DNA of 64,000 bases from Halicephalobus mephisto (Eukaryota; Nematoda; Chromadorea; Rhabditida; Panagrolaimidae): the NCBI GenBank assembly GCA_009193035.1, contig SWDT01000058.1, positions 434,001 through 498,000 on the forward strand, in the 5' to 3' direction. Within the stretch, counting starts at the first letter, position 1, and every line of letters starts with the position of its first letter. The notes below the pieces were generated by a model. It was given only the letters and a program-made list of their open reading frames with translations. It searched no databases and was not told the DNA's origin. Positions 21,641-34,470 of the stretch are shown piece after piece. The position numbers were made by a program, and so were the translations under genes.

Positions 21641-22319
21641 ATCCACCTTCGTTGACGCATTTTCACGTGTACCAAAGATGAAATTTTACGTTCGTTTTTG
21701 GTTCGGTCACTTTTTGGCAACAATTTCGACAGTTTGGGCCGACGTAAAGTAATTGAAGCATAAATGTGCGTCAGAAAATTCGACTACGATATTTTAGAAA
21801 AAAAACAGATTTTTATTCTAGGACTGAAATCTCCTAAATTTTTATAACCATGTTGACTGAGGGAATTTGAGCTTCATTGTCCCGAAAAATACTGTAAATG
21901 ATATTTTCAAATACGGTCGTTTTTTCGGTTTTATAATTCGAAAATTTAAAATTTATTTTTGGTCTGAAAAAAATTAATAATTTTTAAAAAATATTTTCGA
22001 ATAAAAACTACAAAAAATCAAAAAACACGTTAAAAATGGAAAAATATTCTAATTTTGGGAAACACGTTATTTTTCGTAATCGTCGTAATCGTCGTAATTA
22101 GAGAAGATGAGAAATGCGAATTATGCCGGACTTAAGATGGGGAAATTGGTTCTTGGAGATTTGACAAAGGTCGGCGGATTTAAACATCACTCAATCGATA
22201 CTACGAAACAAACTACAAAAAATATAAAATTAATATTCCTATTCATTGCAGCATTTCTGAAATTAAAAAATTGTTTAATTAAAAAAATAACATTTGAATA
22301 ATTTTTATGCAAAAATACA

Positions 22320-23215
22320 ATAAGCATTTCTAAAAAGTAAAAATTTCACGGCCCCGAGTGGAAATTATGACGAAATAAAAGTATATATTTTCCACTCAAG
22401 ACCAAGTTGAAAATTCTCAAAAAATACTTTTTTGGTCTTGAGTGGAAAATACAAAAATTGAAATTTATATTTTCCACCTAGGATTTAAAAAATAAAACTC
22501 TCACGGTCCCGAGTGGAAATTAAAGTTTATATATTTTCCACTCAAGACCAAGTCAAAAATTCTCAAAAAATACTTTTTTGGTCTTGAGTGGAAATGATAT
22601 AAAAATTGAAATTTATATATTTTCCACCTAGGACTGAAAAAAATACTTTTTTTTAAATTCTGGTCCTGAGTGGAAAATACAAAAATTGAAATTCACATTT
22701 TCCACTTAGAATCAGGGTATTTTATTTTTTGGTTTTTAATAGAAAACGTAAAAATTAAATTTTATACAACGGACATCGAGGACCAAGAGTTTTCAAAATG
22801 TCAATTTCGCGGTCCTGAGTTCAGACTATGGATTCAATTTGTGCAGTTTCCATCCAGGAGTAAAAAATTCTGAAAATAACACTTATGTAATCCCGACTGG
22901 AAATCATGCGAAAAATCGAATGTAAATATTTATCTTAAAAATCGACGGTAAATTTTCAAGAAAATTTTTTGTACCGAAAGCCTTGGAGGATTTATTAAAT
23001 CCGAGATTTCCATCCAGGACCAAGGAATTAAAAAAGCACCTTTCGCTGTTCTAAACCTCCGGCGGAATGACGTGGACTTAAATCCCGTTTTGAATCAAAG
23101 CAATTTCAAAAAACTTTCGATTTTTAATGAATAAAAATACAAAAAAACACGCAATTTATTTCCACTCGAGACCAGAGGAAAATTTAAATTATTTTCAACC
23201 GTCTTGAGTGGACAT
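22320..23215. repeat. array of TTTCCACTCAAGACC-type motif, block 1
   Basis: The word TTTCCACTCAAGACCAAG and its inverse GGTCTTGAGTGGAAA alternate through about 900 bp, with variants (TTTCCACCTAGGA, GGTCCTGAGTGGAAA). Further copies lie at 33470, 35890 and 45150-45650. The alternating orientation could form hairpins. Confidence 0.6.
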
Positions 23216-23219
23216 TTAG

Positions 23220-23650
23220 TATTTGTAATTTTTAACAATTATTTTAAAAAATATTTTTTAGAATATTTTTGGATTAAAAATTTTTCAAGCTTTTTGAATT
23301 TGAAAAAAATATTTTTAAAGATTTTTAAATTTAAAATTTTTAAAAATTCGAAAAAAAATATTTTTTTTAAAGATTTTTAAATTTAAAAAATTTGATAATT
23401 AAGAAAAATATTTTTAAAGATTTTTAAATTTAAAAAATTTAATAATTTTGAATTGAAAATTTTAAGATTTTTCAAAACCAGTTTAAAATTTGATATAGTA
23501 GATAATTTTAAATTTCTGCAACCTGCAGATAATCCTATCTTCATTTTGAAAAATTCTCCAAAAACGTTTTTTTATTTTAAATTAAAAATCTCATCTGACA
23601 TGGATGAATCGAAAATCCGGAAGTTCTTTGTGGATTTTTTCAATCCGGGG
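23220..23650. other. AT-rich low-complexity spacer
   Basis: Repeated AAAGATTTTTAAATTTAAAA words. No gene was recognised. Confidence 0.5.
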
Positions 23651-23652
23651 AT

Positions 23653-24047
23653 CAACACACAAAAAAAAGTAATTTTTGGTTTTTGACAATTACGAAATGT
23701 GACACAATTATCACATTTTCATTAATATTTGACATTTGTGACGGAAATTAAAACTTAATAGTGACGATTTGTATACATTACTGTACTAAAAGTTGTAACT
23801 TTTTGTGTAGAAATTTTGGATAGTGTTTATTTCCGACTCATATTAGGACTTTCTAGTCACTATCCTAAATTTACTAGAGCTGTCAAAATCACTCTCCAAA
23901 AACAGCTCCAATACACAAAAAATTGTAATTTTTAATTTTCAACAATTACGAAATGTGACACAATTATCACATTTTCATGAATATTTGGAACTTAATAGTG
24001 ACAATTTTCGTTTGTTAATATACTAAAAATTACACTTTTTGAATGTG
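23653..24047 (+). mobile_element. composite: two family-A MITEs around a GGATAGTG spacer (copy 2)
   Basis: Family-A elements lie at about 23653-23810 and 23910-24047. The spacer contains GGATAGTGTTTATTTCCGAC, CTAGTCACTATCC and a closing CTCCAATAC. It is the same composite as 7183-7668 but lacks that copy's extra spacer sequence. Confidence 0.6.
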
Positions 24048-24712
24048 GGTAAAATTAGGTAATGGAGGGTGGAGTCTCAAAACGACATTAATCCGGACAA
24101 GTTTGGATTTATTTATGCAAAATCGGGATTATTTGGTGTTTGACTACAAACGGACCATTGTAAAAAACAAATTTTATCCAGGAAGTGTTTTTTCGGTTTC
24201 ATTCAAGTTTCCTCATTTGGGACTCTCGAAGCTGAAAATGAGACCGAAACGAGGAAGCCTTTGTTGACGAAGTTAATGAGGACTTGAGATTCTCCAAAAT
24301 GCCAAATTCATAAAATGACATGACATCAACGGCCCGTCATGAGAAAATCGTATGAAAATATCTGAGCCAGATGGAGGTGGAATCACTCAAGAAGCCCCCG
24401 AGTTTTCCAAGGTGTGATCCCAGAACGAATTTTTAACAACCCCAAAGGCAGAAAACGTAATAAACTATACATCTTTTTTCACAAATTTGGGCGCTAAAAA
24501 AAGACAAATGACAGTTTCGTAAAATGGAAAAACTGGCATCTTCGTGTTTCTAAAATAAATTCAGATTCCAAAAATTAAGTTTCAAAGGTCGTTATTTGAA
24601 TAAACTTCCTCTTTACCATAATTGTTAAAGTTAAAATGAATTTTCACAAAAAAGTTAAAACATTTCAGAATTTCTAAAAACAAATATGACTTTTAAGTTT
24701 CTTGTTCAAAGG

Positions 24713-25322
24713 ATACTGTAGATGAGAGAAGTTAGTTGAGGTTTTTCTAGACTACGGTATTGGTTGTGTAATTTCTCGGATTAGAACAAAGTTTGGGGAA
24801 TTTCGGAGTTCTTCGTGGGTGGCTTTTATGCAAATCCACAGAAGTGCCGCGGAATCCAACTGCCCTCTCCACCACCCACGTCCGAGTCTGATTCCACGCA
24901 CATTCACCGAAGTTCGCGGGGAACTAAGCAAACTCAGTTGTCTCAAAGCAATCACCCCATCATTTACTCCCAAACCGCTTCATTTTGAGATTCAGTTAGA
25001 AACTCATCTAAACACATGTTCGAGCCTCGAGAACGACGTTCAAGTTGAATAAAGCGGTGTTTCCCGAGGGTTTGTCGGAAGTTATGAAAATCCGAAAGTC
25101 AATTTTAGGTAATTGTGAGATCAGATGTAGTCAAAAAGTAAGGCAGTAATTACAGTAATCAGGAATTAAGTTGTTGGTCAAACAAAGTTTATATAAATTT
25201 GTTTATAAAAACCGAGAATAGTTTTAGTTATTGTGAAATTATATACAATTAAAATCACAAATTGTTGTTTTCGTCAATTTATGAAAAAATATTTTTAGAA
25301 CCAGGAAATTTCGATTCTTCTT
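24713..25322 (+). repeat. left arm of a 610-bp inverted duplication
   Basis: Matches 33860-34470 in inverse orientation over its whole length with very few differences: 2 of 77 codons differ in the comparable frame 24819-25052. The first 350 bp are GC-richer than the surroundings and hold an octamer ATGCAAAT at 24828-24835. Both strands are open for about 75 codons (24752-24973 minus, 24819-25052 plus). Neither translation resembles a known family, so I do not call a gene. Confidence 0.8.
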
Positions 25323-26470
25323 CGATACAGTAATCAGGAATTAAGTTTTTAGTTAAAAAAAATTATAAATTCATTTATAAAAAGTCAAAAACTATTTTAC
25401 AAGAAAATCTATAAAATTATTTTTAAAAATTACGATAAACAAAATCCACATTATCCTTTAATTTATCTTTTTTAAACTTCCTATTTCTGAATCTTCAAAA
25501 ATAACAATTTTTGAAAATTATTTCCGTATTTTTTAAATTTAAAATCAAATTCAAAAATTTATAATTATTTGAATTTTAAAAAAAATTATTTTTTAAATAA
25601 AAATTTTTTGAAATTTAAAGTTAAATTAAAAAATTTTAATTATTTCAATTTCCAAAAATAAAATATTTTTAAAATTTTAAAAATTTAGTCAAAAAATAAA
25701 ATTAAAAATATTTAAAAATTAATTTTTTTTTAATTTTAAAAAATCTACAATAAAATTTAAAAACTTTAATTATTTCAATTTCCAAAAATAAAACATGCTT
25801 TAATTTATGAAATTCAGTCAACAAATAAAATTAAAAATGTTTAAAAATTAATTTTTTTTAATTTTTTAGATTTTTAAAAATTTTAATTGTTTGAATTTCC
25901 AAAAATAAAACATGTTTTAATCCTTGAAATTTAGCCAGAGGATAAGATTACTGATGAACTCATCAAGTTGACCTTGAGACAAAAGATCCAAATATGGCTC
26001 TGGTTTCGTCTTGTTTTGTTTTTCCGGATGAACGATTTGCGTAAGCAACTTTAAGTAAGTCAGATTTTCTCCAGATTGACAAAGCAACAAAGGCATTTTC
26101 GTTCATTATTAATAAACTTATTTTATAAACAAAAACTTTAAAAACTGAATTTTTAGAAAATTGGAATTTTAAAAAACTACAAGGAATTAATTTTAAAAAT
26201 CCACAATTTCGCCTCCGGAACGAAGATGCGTTAAAAATATAATTAATTTGACATGGAAGTCGCAATTATGAAATCGAAAATGGAAGTCGTTATGGAAATT
26301 GCCTCGAGACGAGTTTTCCGACTTTTCGGAATTTTCAAGGAACAAGATTTCAGGCAAACTCAAGCAAGATGAGGATCTGGAAAATTCGAGCAACTTCAGA
26401 ATCTCCCACTGGATTCCGGAAGAGGAAAAAATTGTAAAAAATCACAAAAAGATAAAAAATAATTAAATTC
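25323..26470. other. AT-rich desert
   Basis: It starts with a partial tandem echo of the duplication edge (TACAGTAATCAGGAATTAAG at 25151 and about 25326), then A/T low complexity. A GC-richer part at about 25930-26420 has no supported frame. Confidence 0.45.
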
Positions 26471-26870
26471 GAGCAACTTCAGAATCTCCCACTGGATTCT
26501 GAAAAGTCCTAAAATTTTCTACAAAATTACAGAAAATCCTTAAATTTTTCTTAAAACTCAAAAAGGGTTCAGAATCCTTCGCTAGATTCTGGAAAGTTCT
26601 AGAAATATAAAATTCTAAAAATTTCAAAATTCTCAACTGTATTCTGGAGAAGTTTTAGAATCATATAAAATTCTAGAAATTTCAGAATCCCCAACTGTAT
26701 TCTGGAAAATTCTAAAAATATAAAATTCTAGAAACTTCAGAATCTTCAAGTTTCTAAAATTTTCCAAATTCTTTCAAAATTTCCTCTCAGATTCTAGAAA
26801 ATTCCAGAATCTATTCGAAAACTTTCAAACATTTCAGAATCGTCTACTGAATTCGAGAAATCGGAAAATT
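26471..26870. repeat. GAA/TTC-rich array (heat-shock-element-like), block 2
   Basis: Repeated AAATTCTAGAAA, ATTTCAGAATC and GTATTCTGGA words with several perfect TTCTAGAA palindromes. Same style as 20560-20990 and 29880-30440. Confidence 0.5.
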
Positions 26871-27414
26871 AAAAAATTGGACTATAATAATATAAAAATT
26901 AACGTTTTTTGGACAGAAATCCGACTTAAACTTGGCGAAACAAAGGACTCAATTTTCGTCTGAGAACTTTTGGAACAATTTTTTACTTTTTTGTCGAAAC
27001 TTAATTGTGAAAAATAATTAAATTATTTTTCGTTATTTTTATAAAAGTAGTTAATCAAATTTCACTGATAACAAAGATATTTTAAAAATTTTTAATGAAA
27101 ATTAAAATTTTAAAAATTAAAAATTTAAGTTTTTTAATAACATAATTAAATTCAATTTTTTTAATAAAGAAATTCCGGAATTTAATCAACTACTAATCCT
27201 ACCACGAAATTCGAAAATAATTAATTATGTAAAAATAAATTTTTTTTCGAACTAAATTAAAAATAAAAAATGTCAAATATTCGATAAATTTTTTTAATTT
27301 AAAAAATTAAAAATATGCAAAATTTTCCTGTAGAAAAGTTACTTTCATTTTTTATTAATTTTCAAAAAACAATCTTTCGAAAAACTTGCATCCTACAAGA
27401 AAAAAAAAGAATGT

Positions 27415-28160
27415 ATCATATATAATATATTTGATGTACTGATGTCAACTTAATATATTGGTACATTGAATATAATGTATTCAATACGTCAGAACTATTT
27501 TAGCATATTACATATATAGAATACAATACACGTATATCAACGTAATGTACCGATATATCAGGTTGATATAAGTGTATTGTATTTAATCTATTGATGTATT
27601 GAAATGGTTCTGATGTATCAGATACACTATATTTAATGTACTGATATATTGTATACAATACACTGGTATCTACTTAATATATCAGTACATTACGTTGATA
27701 TATGTGCATTGTATTCAATATGCCTAATATACTAAAATAGTTCTGACGTATCGAATACATCATGTTCAATGTGCCAATATATTAAGTTGACATCGGTACA
27801 TCAAATATATTATATCTGACACATCATAGTCGTTTCAATGTATCAGATATATTGTATGCAATGCACGTTTATCAACTTAATATATCGATGTACTGAATAT
27901 AACGTATTTGATACATCAGAACCGTTCTAATATATCTATGTATTAAAGATAATACATCGCTATCGACTTAATATATTGGAACATTGAATACAATCTATTC
28001 GATACATTAGAGCCGGTTTAATGTAAAGATATATCAAGTATGATATCAATGTATTATATTCAATTTACCGATACATTGAATACAATACACGTATATCAAT
28101 TTCATGTACCCGACACATCAGAACTGTTTAAAGTATCTATACATCACATACTGTGTACCT
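27415..28160. repeat. palindromic dispersed repeat array, copy 1
   Basis: About 750 bp built from words such as GATACATCAGAA, AATATATTGGTACATTGAAT, TATATCAACTTAATATA and their inverses. Related arrays are at 32468-33356 and 40973-41404. Confidence 0.6.
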
Positions 28161-28239
28161 ATTTCAGGGTGTACTGTACCATGAAATTAACTAGAAGTTG
28201 GAATTGCTCAAAACCGCTTTAAACGGTCTTTTGAACAAG

Positions 28240-28600
28240 ACGTAATTAGTTATTTAAAATACAACTACTAATTACTCCCGCCACGACAATGCCTCCTGAG
28301 GGAATAATGACGTCTCCAGAGCAAGTGTTCTCAGATAACCTTTATTTGTGCATTGACGCAGGATTCTCTGGGAGTCATCAAAGGTCCCAACTTGCTCTCA
28401 TTTAGCTTATATAGTGGTTTATCCCATTTTCCCATAAACCTCCAGGCATTCGAGGTTTCGAAAAAGCCTGGTGTAGTTTTTGTTTTTCTGCCAAGTCCTG
28501 GGAACAAGTACAATAATGACGTCAGCACTGCGGGAAAAACTGGGAACTTTCGACAGTTCCACATGATTCCGAAGTTTTCTCGAAAAATAAAATAAAATAA
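28240..28600. other. GC-richer island with a CRE palindrome
   Basis: Higher-complexity sequence in the desert. It holds TGACGTCA at 28517-28524 and TTATATAG at about 28408. Frames on both strands are open but show no family features. Candidate regulatory DNA. Confidence 0.35.
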
Positions 28601-29760
28601 TACAAAAAGGGGTTTTAAAAAATTTCGAGAAAAAATTAAAATTAAAAAACATAAAAATATAAGAAATATAAAAAACAAAAAATATATAAATTTGAAAATT
28701 TAAAAATTTGAAAATTTAAAAATTTGAAAATATAAAAACTATAAAAACTATAAAAATTTAAAAGTATAAAAAATATAAAAATATAAAAATTTAAAAATAT
28801 ATAAATCAAGGAAAACCAAATGTCAAAGTACATTCATCATTCGTGTCATGACCGAGGTTCGACCCGATCTATCTTTTAGTCATGTTATTGTCAAAAATGA
28901 ACTTGATGTATAGATCAAAACTTTCTAAAAATTCAACGCTTTCTTCAAGACTAAAAATCGGATTAAGATCAGAATATTTTTATAATTTTTTCCAAGTCAT
29001 AATTGCCGTGAGACAAAAACTGAAAACGCTGGGAAATCGTGTCGAAACCCAGCGGTTCTGTCGAATCCAAACTTGAAAAATCTGTTTTTAATAAAAATAA
29101 AAATTAATTTTCAGATTCAGAAAATTAAAAAATTTAAAAAATTAATTTTTAAATAATTTTTTAAAATCACCAAAATACCGTATTTTACGAAATTAAAACT
29201 TTTTTAAATTTAAAATTCGAAATTCATCAAATTTCAAAATATTATTTTTGGATTTTAAAATTTTCGGGTCAAATTTATTATACTAATATAAAACTAACCG
29301 GATTATGAACTCATCGGAGAGTTACGGTAGAATTATTATTTTGATCTAAAAAAGGTTCAAAGATTAATTAAAATTTTTAAGAAAATTAAAAAACTTAAAT
29401 AAAATCATTTTTTTTAAAACTTCTTTAAATAAAATCATTTTTTTAAAATCTTTTTAAATAAAATCATTTTTTTTTAAACTTTTTTAAATAAAATTATTTT
29501 TTTAAACCTTTTTATATGAAATTATTTTTTTAAATTTTTTAAAATGAAATATTTAAAATTTTTGAAAAAAAGTAAAATGAATCCATATTGAAGTTGGATA
29601 ACCATGCAAATTTATTTTTAATGTTGTTTGAGGATAAAACTGGGATTTGCAGGATTAGTTTAAAAATAAACTACATTTCAGGAGTTTTGAAAGTTAAAAA
29701 TACTCATCCTGAATCCGGCAAATTTGATTAATCAGTTGGGAATTTTATTTAAAATAGCAA
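28601..29760. other. AT-rich desert with short tandem repeats
   Basis: AAAAATATAAAAATTT-type simple sequence at 28620-28810 and an AAATAAAATCATTTTTTT unit repeated at about 29395-29530. No gene was recognised. Confidence 0.5.
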
Positions 29761-29799
29761 TCTCAGGATTACTGTAGGAATTTAAAACCAAAGTCGTCA

Positions 29800-30440
29800 C
29801 GGAATTGTCCCGACACGAATTTCGGGGATTCAGGAAATCCCAGAATCCCGGGTTTAAGGGTCTTCTGGAGCTTCGTTGATGTTTTGAAAATTGCAAAATT
29901 TGGAAAATTACAAAAATTTAAATTGGAATTTTTAGTTTTAGAACCATCTAGGAATTTCTGGAAGATGCTAGAAACTTCTGTAAGATTCCAATGAGCTCCG
30001 GAAACTTCTACATGCTCCTTCAGAATTCCAGAAGTTTCTTTTGGATTCTGAAAAGTCCTAAAATGTCTCATATGACCCTAAAAAGCCACAGAAACTTCTT
30101 TGAAAACTTCAAAAAATTCAATTTTTCATGTTTTAGAAAATTCAAAGAACTTCTAAGATTCTAATGAGTTATACAAGTTTCGAAAAAGTTCCACACGAAC
30201 TTGAGAAGCTTCAGAATCTTCCATAAGAATACCGAAAGTTCCAGAATCTCCCACTAGGTCGCGGAAGATTCTGGAACTTTCCACAAGACTAAAAACTTCA
30301 GAATCTTGTGTCAAATTTAGGAACTTGTACGGGACTTGAACAACTCCGAACACCTCCACAAGACTCCCTAAGGCTTCAGAATTTTCCACAAAATCTCAGA
30401 AAATTCTAGAACTTTTCATAAGTTGTTAAAGAGCCCTGGG
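29800..30440. repeat. GAA/TTC-rich array (heat-shock-element-like), block 3
   Basis: Words such as AACTTCAGAATCTTCCA, GAAGTTTCTTTTGGATTCTG and AATTCTAGAACTTTTC recur across 600 bp. Minus-strand frames 29769-30071 and 30153-30389 arise from the repeat and are not called. Confidence 0.45.
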
Positions 30441-30829
30441 GATTTTGAAGAACTTTTGCAACTTTGTGCTAAATTCAAGAAAGTACTACTAACTTCTACA
30501 ACATCCTAATTTCGTCCTAGTAATTGTTGCTTAGGAGTAATCCGATGTAACTTCCTTCTTGAGATTCATTAAAAATAAAAAAGTAACAATTTAGCACAAG
30601 TCGGACTCAATGAAACCAATCAACGATCTTTTAAAATTTCGGTTTTTTTAATTAAAAATTTTCCATTGAATATGAAATTGCAATTTAAAAATTATGATGT
30701 TTCTCAAATGGTAAATATAATGCAATAGTCAATAAATAATTTTCTCAGTCTTTTCAAAGTACCCTCATCACAAAGACCAAAAACGGTTTTCAATGGTCAT
30801 GTGGTTGAAAAAATACGAAAATTCCCAGG

Positions 30830-31320
30830 CTAAACGACAGCTGCTCCTCCGGGGCATTTACCCCCTTCTACCAGGGTTAATTTTCAAGGGTTTTTGTTTT
30901 TAGATTAGGTTTTTTGATTACTGTATTAGAAATCTTAAAATAATCTAAATTTAAATAAATTATTTAAAAAAAATTAAAACTAAAATTATTTCAAAATTGA
31001 AGAACAAGTATCTCAAAAAATAATTACAAAATAGTTTATTTTTTAAATTAGATTTTTTGATTGCTGTATTGGGAATCTTAAAATAATCTAAATTTAAATA
31101 AATTATTTAAAAAAAATTAAAACTAAAATTATTTCGAAATCACAAAATCATCATTTTACAATCTAGTTTTTTAAAACCAATTTTTCAGTTACTTAATTCC
31201 TGTATTAACCTAATTTAGTACCGAAATTACTTCTCAAAAAAATGAAAATAAACTGTAAAACAACTGCTCCCCTGGGGCATTTATCCCCTTCGGTTCGGGC
31301 TGGTTTCGAAATTTTCCTTT
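30830..31320. repeat. partial direct duplication with CTGCTCC..GGGGCATTTA box
   Basis: A short GC-rich box (CTGCTCCTCCGGGGCATTTA at about 30840, CTGCTCCCCTGGGGCATTTA at about 31265) occurs twice. An AT-rich stretch of about 97 bp (30898-30993 and 31043-31140) is also repeated almost exactly. Confidence 0.55.
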
Positions 31321-32460
31321 GAATCAATTTTTTGTTTACTTGACTGGCACTTTGGATTAATCCAACTTCCAAAAATATTGATCCAAAGAAAATAATATAA
31401 AATAAAAATTTTTTTGAACAAATTTTGGTTTTTCCCAAAATCGAAAAAGATGTTGAAAATCCGTTTCTTATCTAAGTAAATTTCACTGAATATTTTCTAA
31501 AAATAACAGAAACTTCTTTTTAAACCACTTCTCCTAGGTGGAATTCGCGGCAAGAACCTCGAAAATTTTGTGGAATCTGGAATAACTACCGTAGGAAACG
31601 TCCCATGGGGCAACTTTGGTATTCTCAGATGTCTTGAGTCACTTTAATTATGTACAGAAAATTAACCTTTTAACTTTTCTAGTAAAAACTGGAGCCAAAA
31701 ATAAAATTTTCAATACATCCTGGACATTCAAAAAAGTTCAAAAAGGTCAAGTACTAAAAAGTTGATTAAAAACTTTTTAAAAATATTTTTTCAAAAATCA
31801 TAAAATCTTTGGAAAAAATTGCACAAGAAAAATAAATTATAAAAAAACTAAATTTTGAGAAAATTTTCCATTCAGAAGTATTTTATTAATTTTTTTAAAT
31901 CCGACTAAAATTGCGGTTTTTATTTTTCAAAAATGCTATTAAAGTTAGTAAAAAAGTAATTTTAAATAAAAATTTATTTAATTTTGGTTAAAAAATGAGT
32001 ATTTTATTTTAAAGTTTCATCAATTTTTAATAAAAAAGATTAATTTTCTACAGTAATGTATTTCATTTTTAATAAAAGAAATCATCCACATGGTCATAAA
32101 GCGAAACCTTGTTTAAATCGATAAAAAAGATCAAAATGAAAATTGCCCTTTAACTATGCTAAACATTCAAGAACTGGAATTATCAGAGATTAAGAGTGCT
32201 GCTAAACTGATAACACCCGCACTTGTTTACATGTGCACTTTGTTTCGTATCAAATCTAGTTTCTAAAAGTAGGGCAGAATAATTGCAGTTTTTGTAAGGG
32301 ACAATTGTTCAGAAATAATCCGGTTAAGCACAAAAAATGAGTTGAGTTTGTGACTAAGGATTAAATTCGGCCTTGAACTTCCAAGTGTCCAAAGTTCTGA
32401 AAAATCCTAACCGTATCTGATAAGACATATTTAATCTAAAACCAGGATTTAGAAGACTTG
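31321..32460. other. desert; small GC-richer patch
   Basis: AT-rich apart from about 32140-32290, where CTGATAAC and TTATCAG give GATA-type words. No gene was recognised. Confidence 0.4.
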
Positions 32461-32467
32461 GTCATGC

Positions 32468-33356
32468 GCGCACAAAAAGGGTGTATTAAAACGGCTCCGA
32501 TGTACCAGATACACTATATTTAATATACCGGTATATGGAATACAATACACCGATATCAACTTAATATATCAATGCATTGAACATGGTATATCTGATACAT
32601 CATAGTCGTTTCGATGTATCAGATATATTGTATACTATGCGTCAGTATCAACTCAATATACTGATGTATTGAACATGATATATCTGATACATCATAGTCG
32701 TTTCGATGTATCAGATATATTGTATACTATGCGTCAGTATCAACTCAATATATCAATGTATTGAACATGATATACCTAATGCATCATTGTCGTTTCAATG
32801 TATCAGATATATTGTATGCAATGCAAGTTTATCAACTTAATATATCGATATATTGAAACGACTATGATGCATTAGATATATTATGTTCAATACATCGATA
32901 TATTAAGTATGATATCAGTGTATTGTATTCAAATTATTAGTAAATTAAATATAGTATACTGATATTCACTTAATATGTCGATGTATTGAATATAATGTAT
33001 TCGATACATCAGAACTATTAAATATATTGATTATTAAGTATGGTATCGGTGCATTATATTCAACTTATTGATAAATCATACACAATGCATCTATATCAAC
33101 TTAATATATCGATACATTGAATATAATGTATTCGATACATCAGAGTTGTTGTAATGTATCAGATATATTGTATACAATGCAAGTTTATCGACTTAATATA
33201 TCGATGTATTGAATATAATGTATTCGATACATCAGAATCGTTCTAATATATCTATACATTAAATACAATGCACGTATATCAGCATAATATACCTATTACA
33301 TCAGAATTGTTTTAATTTATCTATACATTATACACCATGTACTAATTTTTTCTGTG
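32468..33356. repeat. palindromic dispersed repeat array, copy 2
   Basis: Begins CGCACAAAAAGGGTGTATTA and ends AATTTTTTCTGTGCG, so its termini are inverse to each other. Inside are repeated GATGTATCAGATATATTG and TATACTATGCGTCAGTATCA units in both orientations, including an internal direct duplication of about 100 bp (32575-32755). Confidence 0.65.
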
Positions 33357-33859
33357 CGGAGTAGGCGAAGTTTAGTTCTATTCGGAGATTAACATAAAAA
33401 ATTCAAAATCAAATATATTTAACATAAGCTGAGTTAAAAAAGACGAATTTTATTTATCCTTATTTGTAGTTTCCACTCGGGACCATTTAATTATTTTTTT
33501 AAATTTTTATTAATTTCAAGACATTTAAAAAATAAAAATAAAAATTGACAAACATTTATTCACGTTTTCCCGAACGGAAATTTCAACGACTTTGATGAAT
33601 AAGACCAAGTTGACTTTTTTTCTTTAATCGTTAAACTTACAAAAAATAAGTAGGTCGAAAAAAGTTGAAAAATCAAGAGTTTAAAAATTTCGAAATTGAA
33701 ATTCTTTAAAAAATAAAAATACAACTTTTTATTTAAAAATTAAAAGATATAAATTTAGTGCAAAAGTAATTTTAAAAATATTCAAAAAAATTAAATAATC
33801 GAAAATTTTAAAATAAATTTTTTTAAACTTAAAAAAATATATTTTATAATTACTATATT

Positions 33860-34470
33860 GAAGAAGAATCGAAATTTCCTGGTTCTAAAAATACTTTTTC
33901 ATAAATTGACGAAAACAACAATTTGTGATTTTAATTGTATATAATTTCACAATAACTAAAACTATTCTCGGTTTTTATAAACAAATTTATATAAACCTTG
34001 TTCGACCAACAACTTAATTCCTGATTACTGTAATTACTGCCTTACTTCTCGACTACATCTGATCTCACAATTACCTAAAATTGACTTTCGGATTTTCATA
34101 ACTTCCGACAAACCCTCGGGAAACACCGCTTTATTCAACTTGAACGTCGTTTTCGAGGCTCGAACATGTGTTTAGATGAGTTTCTAACTGAATCTCAAAA
34201 TGAAGCAGTTTGGGAGTAAATGATGGGGTGATTGCTTCGAGACAACTGAGTTTGCTTAGTTCCCCGCGAACTTCGGTGAATGTGCGTGGAATCAGACTCG
34301 GACGTGGGTGGTGGAGAGGGCAGTTGGATTCCGCGGCACTTCTGTGGATTTGCATAAAAGCCACCCACGAAGAACTCCGAAATTCCCCAAACTTAGTTCT
34401 AATCCGAGAAATTACACAACCAATACCGTAGTCCAGAAAAATCCCAACTAACTTCTCTCATCTACAGTAT
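33860..34470 (-). repeat. right arm of the 610-bp inverted duplication
   Basis: Near-identical inverse of 24713-25322, with the octamer as ATTTGCAT at 34348-34355. The spacer between arms is 8537 bp. The boundaries on both sides are sharp: similarity stops at ATACTGTA on the outside and GATTCTTCTTC on the inside. Confidence 0.8.

Noticed and set aside
24752..25052. Open frames of 73 and 77 codons on both strands in the inverted duplication
   Set aside because: Their presence in both arms only reflects near-identity of the arms. Neither has splice structure or family features.
28620..28833. Minus-strand hydrophobic frames of 63-115 codons
   Set aside because: They come from AAAAATATAAAAATTT simple sequence, which gives Phe/Ile/Tyr runs by composition.
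29769..30389. Minus-strand frames of 100 and 78 codons
   Set aside because: They arise from the GAA/TTC-rich repeat and have repetitive Glu/Phe/Ser content without domains.
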